Positions 32,292 to 39,582 of a stretch of 41,897 nucleotides of DNA are shown here, piece after piece. Origin of the DNA: VBAS01 sp035318985 (GTDB lineage Bacteria > Bacteroidota > Bacteroidia > Chitinophagales > Chitinophagaceae). Under the pieces are notes generated by a model. It made no database searches. It had not been told where the DNA came from and saw only the letters and a program-made list of their open reading frames with translations. The first letter of the stretch is position 1, and each line of letters opens with the position of its first letter. Where the stretch lies: assembly GCA_035318985.1 (NCBI GenBank), contig DATHDP010000075.1, positions 1-41,897 on the forward strand. The letters run 5' to 3'. Made by a program: the position numbers and the translations under genes.

Positions 32292-34115
32292 TTAAAAATA
32301 ATTTACAAATCCAAAATGGATCTTAGACTGGCGTAAATTAAATGGTGTATCATCTCTCTTACCAACGGCCCATGCAAGATTGAAAACCCCCGCCTTTGTT
32401 TCCAACGCAAGCCCGAGCCCTGTACCGATATAAGTATGTGTATAGTTTGAACTTTGGCTGTTATTTCTTCCCCAGCCACCATCAACAAATCCGAAGAAAA
32501 AAGAATTTAGACCAATAAGATAACGATACTCTAAGGTAGCAACAGCATACTGCGATAAATACTGACTTTCTTCATCAAAACCACGCAACAGTTTATATCC
32601 TCCTATCTGGAAAAGTTCATTCTTGTAAATATTATCGCTTAAAATGGCGCCTCCGCTAATGGCAGTCTTAAATGTGCCTTGTTTACCAATCGGAAAATAT
32701 TTTGCTACTGACCCTATCATTCTTAATTGATAGGATTTCAGTTTTACAGTATCATACAATGATTCAAAATCAAATGCTGGATCGGAAGGATCTTTTAACT
32801 CAAGTATCTCATTATTTTTCTTGACCTTCTTTGAACCGCCTGATCCGCCAATGCTGAATTGATAACCGCTTCTGGGGTTAAACCGATAATTGGTTTTAAT
32901 TTTTTCAAACTCCAATCCAAGGGCCAATGAACTAACATCTGCTATATCAGGTAATGTTTTTGTGGCGATCACATATCCTGTATTAATGCCTCCCTGGCTG
33001 ACGATAGTTTGTAAATGCTGAAGAAAGATCTTTCCTGATTGCGATTCTGAAAGCACAACCCTGGCGCCAAGATTCAGATTAATATTTAAATAACTGCTGT
33101 CTTTGCGAAGCATGTCAAAAGCAAAATCAACTCCCACCGGTGAATTGAATAAATAAGGATGTCGGTAAAAAATATTCAGCCGTGGTGATTTAACCTGCAA
33201 TTGCTGCCAATTTAATCCAAGAGCCTCGCCCCCGCCAAATGCATTTTGCAGGTTAATATTTGCTTCACCGGTGATCAAGACCTTTTTTGACGAAAGCTGA
33301 TCATTGTTTGGTAAGAAACCAATAATGGCATTTACCTGGCTACTGCGACGTTGTTTTAAATATAAATTCAACACAGAACCTGTACCGAGCAAACTCATAG
33401 TAGAGGGCTGATCTTCTTCTACAAAACTGAGTTCCTTTATTTTTTTTGAAATGCGAATTATCTTTTCCCTGTTATAAACACTCCCGTTGGGTATTTCAAG
33501 ATAGCGTTGCAAAAAAGAATTTGAAATTTTTGCATTGCCATAAACCCGGATACTGTCAATTTTATAGTTAGGCCCTTTATCTATTATTAAACTCGCTGTC
33601 ACACTATCCTCAATTAAATTGATGCTATCAAGGAAAACTCTTGCAAAAGGGTGGCCGTTATTTTCAAGATAAGCAAGCATTCTTTCCTGGTAACCTTTTA
33701 ACTGATCAAAGTTGATCGGCTTATTTGCAAATAATTTTTCATTCCAGCCTGAAACCGAAAGGATCTCAGGGTCGGCAGCTGCTGTATTTATATGTGCCCA
33801 TTTATATCGCTGACCGAGATAGATCACCAAATTCGCTGTCGTAGTATCAAAAAAAATACTATCCAATGAGGCGTTTACAAAACCTTTTGCCTGTAATAAT
33901 GAAGGGAGTTTATTTACATAATCGATACATAAGGGTCTTGTTGGGAATTCTGTTTGAAGGCCAACCTCATTTTTCAGGAACTCAGGGGTTTTATCAACAC
34001 ATCTTGCGTTCAAAAAATATGTTGATTGCGCAAATGAAATATTCTGGATCAAAATAATAACTAAGAACAGCAGTGCTGCCGGCAGATGGCTTTGTATTTT
34101 TGCGGGATTAGGCAT
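32292..34115 (-). CDS. BamA/TamA-family outer-membrane protein
   Basis: The 607-residue product has an N-terminal signal peptide (LLFLVIILIQNISFAQ). A periplasmic part of about 210 residues includes one clear POTRA-like unit (YKIDSIRVYGNAKISNSFLQRYLEI). A C-terminal 16-strand-type barrel with bacterial surface antigen features follows: AFGGGEALGLNWQQLQVKSPRLN, NPRSGYQFSIGG, LLRGFDEESQYLSQYAVATLEYRYL, and the C terminus IHFGFVNYF ending in Phe. The RGF motif is typical of Omp85 proteins. Its role could be assembly or export of an outer-membrane or surface protein; the partner is unknown. A TATTTTTG -7 box lies 12 bp before the ATG. Confidence 0.9.
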   Translation of the reverse strand: MPNPAKIQSHLPAALLFLVIILIQNISFAQSTYFLNARCVDKTPEFLKNEVGLQTEFPTRPLCIDYVNKLPSLLQAKGFVNASLDSIFFDTTTANLVIYLGQRYKWAHINTAAADPEILSVSGWNEKLFANKPINFDQLKGYQERMLAYLENNGHPFARVFLDSINLIEDSVTASLIIDKGPNYKIDSIRVYGNAKISNSFLQRYLEIPNGSVYNREKIIRISKKIKELSFVEEDQPSTMSLLGTGSVLNLYLKQRRSSQVNAIIGFLPNNDQLSSKKVLITGEANINLQNAFGGGEALGLNWQQLQVKSPRLNIFYRHPYLFNSPVGVDFAFDMLRKDSSYLNINLNLGARVVLSESQSGKIFLQHLQTIVSQGGINTGYVIATKTLPDIADVSSLALGLEFEKIKTNYRFNPRSGYQFSIGGSGGSKKVKKNNEILELKDPSDPAFDFESLYDTVKLKSYQLRMIGSVAKYFPIGKQGTFKTAISGGAILSDNIYKNELFQIGGYKLLRGFDEESQYLSQYAVATLEYRYLIGLNSFFFGFVDGGWGRNNSQSSNYTHTYIGTGLGLALETKAGVFNLAWAVGKRDDTPFNLRQSKIHFGFVNYF

Positions 34116-34127
34116 TCAAAGGATATT

Positions 34128-34135
34128 CAAAAATA
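34128..34135 (-). promoter_or_regulatory. Putative -7 box of the BamA/TamA-like gene
   Basis: On the minus strand this reads TATTTTTG, a full TAnnTTTG match 12 nt before the start codon. No good -33 TTG is evident in the short divergent region. Confidence 0.4.
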
Positions 34136-34141
34136 TTTTAT

Positions 34142-34216
34142 TTGGCCGGGATTTACATACATATTCCATTTTGCAGGCAGGTTTACTTGCCGAAAATATT
34201 TAGTCAAACTTATTAA
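34142..34216 (+). pseudogene. Remnant second copy of the hemW 5' end
   Basis: Positions 34143-34184 match the hemW start region 34221-34262 at 36 of 42 bases, 78 bp (26 codons) away and in the same frame. From TTG at 34142 the translation begins LAGIYIHIPFCRQ, against MAGIYIHIPFCKQ in hemW, then runs into unrelated residues and TAA at 34214-34216. Of the six base differences, four are synonymous, one is Lys/Arg and one is Ala/Val. The Cys of the first motif position is kept but the rest of the cluster motif is lost. It is too short to be functional. Confidence 0.8.
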
Positions 34217-34219
34217 TTG

Positions 34220-35338
34220 ATGGCAGGCATTTACATTCATATTCCATTCTGCAAGCAGGCTTGTCATTATTGCAATTTTCATTTTTCTACTTCGTTGCGG
34301 TATAAAAACGAATTGTTGGATGCTTTATTGAAAGAAACTGAGTTGCAAAAAGATTATTTAGGAAATGATTCCGTAGAAACAATTTATTTCGGCGGAGGAA
34401 CACCATCATTATTGCAGATTGAAGATTTAGGATTTCAGATTGAAAGAATAAAGAGATTTTTCAATGTTGCAAAAGAGGCTGAGGTCACCCTCGAAGCAAA
34501 TCCGGACGATATTAATGAAGAAAAGCTTACAGGTTGGAAAGAGATCGGCATCGACCGCTTAAGCATTGGCGTACAAAGTTTTTTTGAAGAAGATCTTTTA
34601 TGGATGAACCGGGCACATAATGCAGAGCAGGCAGTCGGCAGTTTGCAATTGGCAGTAAAGTATTTTGATAATATCACTATGGATCTGATCTATGGTCATC
34701 CGCTTTTGTCCAATGAAAAATGGAAACAAAATGTAGAAAAAGTAATTGCATTGAACATCCCGCATATTTCCTGTTATGCTTTAACTGTAGAGCCAAAAAC
34801 TCCTTTGAGCAAAATGATCAAAGAGAAAAACAAAGAAGATATCCAGCAAGAGAAACAAGCTGAACAATTTTTATTATTAATGGAGTGGCTTGAAAATGCC
34901 GGCTATGAGCATTATGAAATTTCAAATTTTGCACGGCCAGGCCGTAGAAGCAGGCATAATTCATCTTACTGGCAGGGGAAGAAATATCTTGGCCTCGGCC
35001 CTTCGGCTCATTCATTTAATGGCGAAAGCCGGCAATGGAATATTTCCAATAACAGTATTTATATAGAATCACTTGAAAAAAATGAGATCCCGTTTGAAAA
35101 AGAAATATTGACTCCTTCTCAAAAAGTAAATGAATACATAATGACCTCTTTGAGAACGATGGAGGGTTTAAACCTGAATAAGGTAAATGAAGCAATGAGT
35201 AATGAGCTGCGAGCTGCGAGCAGAAAATTTATTGACTCCGGCAAATTGATCCTGAAAGAAAATATATTAGTACTGACAAAGGAAGGGAAACTTTTTGCTG
35301 ATGGTATTGCGGCCGATCTTTTTATTGATGCGTTCTAA
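34220..35338 (+). CDS. hemW: Radical SAM haem chaperone HemW
   Basis: The 372-residue product is a HemN-like radical SAM protein of the HemW type, which binds and transfers haem. The cluster motif CKQACHYC (Cys11, Cys15, Cys18; CX3CX2C) is followed by YFGGGTPSLL, VTLEANPDD, RLSIGVQSF, MDLIYGHP, YEHYEISNFARPGRRSRHNSSYW and YLGLGPSAHSF. It lacks the long N-terminal trip wire and fourth Cys-type pattern of HemN, so HemW is preferred. I chose the ATG at 34220; the TTG at 34217 is just upstream in frame. A degenerate duplicate of its 5' end lies upstream. Its stop overlaps the gpsA stop by 4 bp (CTAA). Confidence 0.94.
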   Translation: MAGIYIHIPFCKQACHYCNFHFSTSLRYKNELLDALLKETELQKDYLGNDSVETIYFGGGTPSLLQIEDLGFQIERIKRFFNVAKEAEVTLEANPDDINEEKLTGWKEIGIDRLSIGVQSFFEEDLLWMNRAHNAEQAVGSLQLAVKYFDNITMDLIYGHPLLSNEKWKQNVEKVIALNIPHISCYALTVEPKTPLSKMIKEKNKEDIQQEKQAEQFLLLMEWLENAGYEHYEISNFARPGRRSRHNSSYWQGKKYLGLGPSAHSFNGESRQWNISNNSIYIESLEKNEIPFEKEILTPSQKVNEYIMTSLRTMEGLNLNKVNEAMSNELRAASRKFIDSGKLILKENILVLTKEGKLFADGIAADLFIDAF

Positions 35339-36369
35339 ACCAATGTTTCTTCGATCAATTTAAACCCTTCCTCCGGAGACAGTTTTTCCCACAATATTTT
35401 ATAAATAGTTTCTGCGATCGGCATTTCAGCTTTTACATTATTATTAATTGTATAGATACTCTTCGAAGCATTGTATCCTTCCGCAACCATATTCAATTCC
35501 AATTGTGCTGCTTTAACCGAATAACCTTTGCCGATCATGTTTCCGAAAGTCCGGTTGCGACTATATAATGAATAGCAAGTAACCAGCAGATCACCCAAAT
35601 AAACCGAAGCGGCATAGTTTGCTTTTCTTTTATGTGTTACCGGGTCCTCCCCTTCGTGTTTTCCTACTTCGATATTATGAATACCAACATTGCGAAGAAA
35701 GCCCGCCATTTCATCAGCGCTGTTAGCAATTAATACACTTAAAAAATTATCGCCATACTGCAAGCCATGAGCAATGCCAGCGCCAAGTGCATAGATGTTT
35801 TTTAGAATAGCCGCGAACTGCACTCCATATACATCATCATTTATCACCGTATTCAAATAACCGGTTTTAAAATAGGTGGCGATCTCTGCTGCCATTTCTT
35901 CATCAGCCCCCGAAAATGTGAGATAAGATAATTTCTCAGTCGCTACTTCTTCGGCATGACAGGGCCCCATGATCGTGAAATAATCTGTGATGGCTAAATC
36001 AAATTCTTTTTCGAGATATTCATTCAATAAAACATTTAATTGCGGAATAATTCCTTTAACTGCTGAAATAACTTTTTTGCCCTCAAGATCTCTTTTTGAT
36101 AATCCTTTCAACGTATCGGCCACATAAGCAGATGGTGTGGCAATAATAATATAGTCAGAAGCAGCAACGACTTTTGAAACATTCGTATCAAGGGTAAGTA
36201 ATGAAGGTTCAAAAAAAGCAGTAGTTAAATAATTGGGATTATGTTTTTGTTTGCTGATAAAATCAGCCATTGCTTCGGTTCTTACCAGCCAGTTAATTTG
36301 ATGATTATTGTCCGTAAGAATTTTTGCCAATGCCGTTGCCCAACTTCCGCTGCCGATAATTCCAAACAT
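35335..36369 (-). CDS. gpsA: NAD(P)+-dependent glycerol-3-phosphate dehydrogenase GpsA
   Basis: GpsA reduces dihydroxyacetone phosphate to sn-glycerol 3-phosphate for phospholipid synthesis, the reverse sense of GlpD. The 344-residue product has the N-terminal Rossmann motif IGSGSWATALAK, IIATPSAYV, SAVKGI, the family block MGPCHAEEVATEKL, and the active-site region QFAAILKNIYALGAGIAHGL with its Lys. NSADEMAGFLRNVG and GDLLVTCYS are also present. It is convergent with hemW; the stop codons share CTAA. A TATTAATCCTGGTTC repeat abuts its start codon. Confidence 0.96.
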   Translation of the reverse strand: MFGIIGSGSWATALAKILTDNNHQINWLVRTEAMADFISKQKHNPNYLTTAFFEPSLLTLDTNVSKVVAASDYIIIATPSAYVADTLKGLSKRDLEGKKVISAVKGIIPQLNVLLNEYLEKEFDLAITDYFTIMGPCHAEEVATEKLSYLTFSGADEEMAAEIATYFKTGYLNTVINDDVYGVQFAAILKNIYALGAGIAHGLQYGDNFLSVLIANSADEMAGFLRNVGIHNIEVGKHEGEDPVTHKRKANYAASVYLGDLLVTCYSLYSRNRTFGNMIGKGYSVKAAQLELNMVAEGYNASKSIYTINNNVKAEMPIAETIYKILWEKLSPEEGFKLIEETLV

Positions 36370-36384
36370 GAACCAGGATTAATA
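36370..36384 (-). repeat. TATTAATCCTGGTTC repeat, copy 2
   Basis: This is an exact 15-base match, on the minus strand, to 13272-13286, ending directly before the gpsA ATG. An additional ATCC precedes it. It therefore supplies the ribosome-binding region of gpsA. Confidence 0.6.
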
Positions 36385-36457
36385 GGATTATAAATGACTT
36401 ATGAGGAAATAAAATTAAGGAACTGAATCTCTATCCTGAAATAATCTAATAAATAAA

Positions 36458-36485
36458 AAGAGTCCCGATAGTTATCGGGACTCTT
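36458..36485 (-). terminator. Terminator after the efflux adaptor gene
   Basis: AAGAGTCCCGATA (36458-36470) and TATCGGGACTCTT (36473-36485) form a perfect 13-bp stem. On the minus strand it runs into TTTTTATTT, which fits termination of the adaptor transcript. Confidence 0.85.
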
Positions 36486-36493
36486 CCAAATTT

Positions 36494-36533
36494 CCTATTA
36501 ATCCATTTAAATCATGTCAATCGTGGTTCTGAC
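36494..36533 (+). repeat. Expanded relative of the TATTAATCC...TGGTTCTG repeat
   Basis: CCTATTAATCC (36494-36504) and TCGTGGTTCTGAC (36521-36533) flank an insertion of ATTTAAATCATGTCAA. The ends match copies 1 and 2, where they are joined directly. It ends against the stop codon of the adaptor gene. Confidence 0.55.
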
Positions 36534-37907
36534 CTAGTTCTCAAACAACTTATCCTTCGGAACCACTTTTACTACAGTACCATCTTTCAATGTCTTACTA
36601 ATAGCATTAAATGGACCTGTCACCACTTCATCGCCTTCTGCCAGTCCTTCTTTTATTTCTATATAGTTAATGTCCTGTATATCGGTCTTTACTTTTACTC
36701 TTTTTACTTTACCGTCTTTTTGCACCACAAAAACGAGTTCTTCCAGTTCATCACTGTTTACTACAACTGTTTCGTCATCATTTCCTTCTGTTTTTTTCTT
36801 TTTCTCTTCATCTTTCTTTTTATCAGCAATCGTTTTATCACTGCCGATCACCCTCGTTGTTACTGAATTGATAGGAACAGCCAGCACATTTTCTCTGCGC
36901 TTGGTTTTTATATCGGCACTGGCATTCATACCCGGGCGAAATGGAAAGCTTTTTGGTTTATCCGGATTAAGAAGATCACTGTACGAATCCTTATCCAGTC
37001 TTATCCTTACTTCATATTGCGTAACATCTGTACTGCTTAATCCACTTGCACCAGCTCCGCCTTTTGTACTGCTTGCGATCTGTGTTACGATTCCCCTGAA
37101 TTTTCTATTATTATAAGCATCCACCTCCACATCGGCACTGTCTCCAAGATGAACTTTTACGACATCATTTTCTCCCACATCCACTCTTACTTCAAGCACA
37201 TTCATATCTGCAACACGCATCATTTCTGTGCCCAGGCTGAAGCTGTTACCTGACACTCTCTCACCTTTTTTTACTGACAGGGAAGAAATGATACCGTTCA
37301 TTGGCGCAACCAATGTTGTTCTTCCCAGGTTTTTATTTGCGGAACTTAAACCTGTTTGTGCAGTCTGTACACCAGCTTCCAAACCTTTTATATTCTGCTT
37401 TGCTGCATTATAATTAGCCTGTGCAGATTTATAAGCGGTTTCAAATCCTTCAAACTCAGAACGGGAGATCACTTTATCATCATACAATTTTTTATTTCTG
37501 TCATATGCTTGTTTTGCCTGGTCAAGGTTGGCCTGCAATGCTTCAAGTGATGCTTTGCTATTTTCCACTGTGGCTGCGGACTGATTTACACGGGAAGCCG
37601 CTTCATCTCTTTGTAATGCATAGATATCCGCAAAGATCCTTGCAAGGATCTGTCCTTTTTTAACACTGTCTCCTTCTTCTACATTCAGTTCTACAATTTC
37701 ACCAGATATATCAGGGCTGATCTTTACTTCGATCTCAGGATATACTTTTCCGCTTGCATTTACGGTTTCTGTAATTGTACGCCTACTTGCTTTCTCAATA
37801 GAAACTTTTAAACCTTCATCCTTATTACCTGCCAACATTTTAAAAGCGACCAACAAAACAATTACGCCAAGCAAACTGAACAATATCCATTTTACTGTTT
37901 TACTCAT
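36534..37907 (-). CDS. Efflux periplasmic adaptor (membrane fusion protein)
   Basis: The 457-residue product is an AcrA/MacA/HlyD-type adaptor linking an inner-membrane pump to TolC. It has one N-terminal anchor helix (WILFSLLGVIVLLVAFKML). A lipoyl half-motif (VSGEI-type: ISPDISGEIVELNVEEGDSVKKGQIL) follows, then a coiled-coil hairpin at about residues 100-195. The second lipoyl half is TTLVAPMNGIISSLSVKKGERV, with beta-barrel and membrane-proximal domains after it. Residues about 362-390 are an unusual Lys/Glu/Asp-rich insert (DKKKDEEKKKKTEGNDDE) inside the last domain. It follows tolC by 187 bp and is followed by a terminator, so no pump gene is linked. Confidence 0.92.
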   Translation of the reverse strand: MSKTVKWILFSLLGVIVLLVAFKMLAGNKDEGLKVSIEKASRRTITETVNASGKVYPEIEVKISPDISGEIVELNVEEGDSVKKGQILARIFADIYALQRDEAASRVNQSAATVENSKASLEALQANLDQAKQAYDRNKKLYDDKVISRSEFEGFETAYKSAQANYNAAKQNIKGLEAGVQTAQTGLSSANKNLGRTTLVAPMNGIISSLSVKKGERVSGNSFSLGTEMMRVADMNVLEVRVDVGENDVVKVHLGDSADVEVDAYNNRKFRGIVTQIASSTKGGAGASGLSSTDVTQYEVRIRLDKDSYSDLLNPDKPKSFPFRPGMNASADIKTKRRENVLAVPINSVTTRVIGSDKTIADKKKDEEKKKKTEGNDDETVVVNSDELEELVFVVQKDGKVKRVKVKTDIQDINYIEIKEGLAEGDEVVTGPFNAISKTLKDGTVVKVVPKDKLFEN

Positions 37908-37950
37908 TTTATAGAAATTTATTTTATGTACTAAGCTTTTTTAAATTCTG

Positions 37951-38010
37951 TTCAGCTTCCGTTGCCTTCGAATCTTCTGGTGGAAGATTCGCACTCTTGT
38001 ACGTTCCGCT
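37951..38010 (-). repeat. Dispersed hairpin repeat, copy D with exchanged hairpin
   Basis: On the plus strand, TTCAGCTTCCGTTGC is followed by a hairpin, CGAATCTTC/GAAGATTCG (9-bp perfect stem, 5-nt loop, 37969-37991), then GCACTCTTGTAC and GTTCCGCTCGC. The flanks match the reverse complements of copies B and C, in which GTTGC is followed directly by GTCGCACTCTTGTAC. It lies between tolC and the adaptor gene; I see nothing else in this 187-bp gap. Confidence 0.6.
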
Positions 38011-38094
38011 CGCTATTTAACTTTTTCGTACTTCTCATTATCACCCGAGCTTGTCGAATGGCTATTCTACACTTATCAACTTAACACCTAAAAC

Positions 38095-39522
38095 TTATAA
38101 CCTTATCCCCTGTCCTTTATAAAATTCAAGCAACTTCATCTTAAAGATATAATCGTACTGTGAATACAATGCCTGTATCTGCGCTCTTAAATAATTATTC
38201 TGACTTGTGAGCAGATCAAATGTTGATAACAAGTTCTGATCATATCTTTTTTGAGCATATTCATACGATTTTCCTGACGTCTGAACGGTTTTTTTGTCCG
38301 AATTATATAACTGCATGGATGAGGTAGCCTCATTATACGCTCTGTAAATATTCTGTTTTAAAGTCTGATTATCCAGTTCCTTGGTCAGTTCCCACTGTCT
38401 TACCTGCAGCTTTGTTCTTTCCCAGTTCGCACGGGCAGAATGTCCATTGAAAATGGGAATGTTTAAGCCAATTCCGATATTCTGGCTGAGGTTTGTATTA
38501 AACTGGTCGCCAAAAGGAGTACGGCTTTCGCCGGTTTGAATAAAAGATGGAGAGAACACATTATAAGCGTTGGGCCCGATCGTTACATATGCATCTGTGG
38601 CTTTATCCGGGCCCGGCCCTATTACTGGCCTTTTTACATTTACATAACTGGTACCAATTCCTCCAAATGCGGTTATCTGCGGATACATTTGTCCCTTTGC
38701 AACATCAACATCTTTTTTTGCAGCCATGAGTCGAAGGTCGATTACTTTATTTTGCGCAAGGTTTTGTAACGCCAACGCATAAACAGCCTCTGGTTGCAGA
38801 TCCGCCAAATTTTCAATAAAAATTTTATCTATCGTTGGCGATTCAATATCGAAGGCAGCACCGGCATCAAGATTAAGCAATGCTTTCATTTGCAAAATAA
38901 ATGTCGTCACACTTGCTTCTGCTGTTATAAGGTTTGAACTGTCCCGGCTAAGCTGTGCTTCCAGTTCAGCAGCATTTAATTCGGGCAATACACCTGCATC
39001 AACTCTTTTCCGGGTATTATTTAATTGCTCTACCGTTGTACCAATCTGAACTCTTGTAAGGTTTGCTTGTTCTCTTGCAAGCAGTATTTGCAAATAAGCA
39101 ACGGCAACATTCAATGCAACGTCATCCTGCACTTTTAGCACCTGTGCTTTATCAGCTTCACTTGCCAGCTTGTTACTTTCAATAGTATTTCTTTTCACAA
39201 ACCAATTGAACAAAGTAACTCCTGATTGAAGACTGAAGCTGGAGCTTAAGAAATTATTATCCTCCAATACACCGGTTGCAGGATTTTCTGATCGACCAAA
39301 ACGATAGCCAGTACTGTTCTGGAAATTCAACGATGGATACTGTGCACTTTTACTTTGGCCATAGGTTACATCAGAAAAACGGGTTTGCAGGTCTGCTTGC
39401 TTTACAGAAATATTATTGGCTTTTGCGTATTGAACACATTTCAACAAATTCCATTTTTCCTGCGCTGGTGCAGATAAAACGATTAAAAAAACGATTAGTG
39501 TTGCGGCGATACTTTTTAACAT
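38095..39522 (-). CDS. TolC-family outer-membrane efflux protein
   Basis: The 475-residue product has a signal peptide (AATLIVFLIVLSAPAQ) and two TolC/OEP repeats. The first repeat begins WNLLKCVQYAKANNISVKQADLQ and contains LNVAVAYLQILLAREQANLTRVQI. The second has GIGLNIPIFNGHSARANWERTKLQVRQWE and the closing YAQKRYDQNLLSTFDLLTSQNNYLRAQIQALYSQYDYIFKMKLLEFYKG. These are typical of outer-membrane channel subunits forming trimers for drug efflux or type I secretion. It precedes the adaptor gene and is probably co-transcribed with it. A TAATTTTG -7 box lies 4 bp before its ATG. Confidence 0.94.
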   Translation of the reverse strand: MLKSIAATLIVFLIVLSAPAQEKWNLLKCVQYAKANNISVKQADLQTRFSDVTYGQSKSAQYPSLNFQNSTGYRFGRSENPATGVLEDNNFLSSSFSLQSGVTLFNWFVKRNTIESNKLASEADKAQVLKVQDDVALNVAVAYLQILLAREQANLTRVQIGTTVEQLNNTRKRVDAGVLPELNAAELEAQLSRDSSNLITAEASVTTFILQMKALLNLDAGAAFDIESPTIDKIFIENLADLQPEAVYALALQNLAQNKVIDLRLMAAKKDVDVAKGQMYPQITAFGGIGTSYVNVKRPVIGPGPDKATDAYVTIGPNAYNVFSPSFIQTGESRTPFGDQFNTNLSQNIGIGLNIPIFNGHSARANWERTKLQVRQWELTKELDNQTLKQNIYRAYNEATSSMQLYNSDKKTVQTSGKSYEYAQKRYDQNLLSTFDLLTSQNNYLRAQIQALYSQYDYIFKMKLLEFYKGQGIRL

Positions 39523-39526
39523 GGCG

Positions 39527-39534
39527 CAAAATTA
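39527..39534 (-). promoter_or_regulatory. Putative -7 box of tolC, four bases before ATG
   Basis: On the minus strand this reads TAATTTTG then CGCC and the ATG, the same 12-mer TAATTTTGCGCC as upstream of icd. If used, the tolC mRNA would be leaderless or nearly so. Confidence 0.45.
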
Positions 39535-39582
39535 GGAGAATTGGTTTTTCCTATGACCGAATTTTGACAAACGGAGGATTAA

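Noticed and set aside
36670..37116. A 148-residue Ser/Phe-rich open frame on the plus strand
   Set aside because: It lies wholly inside the efflux adaptor gene, on the opposite strand. Its composition is the mirror of the adaptor's Lys/Glu/Val-rich codons, and there is no recognisable domain.
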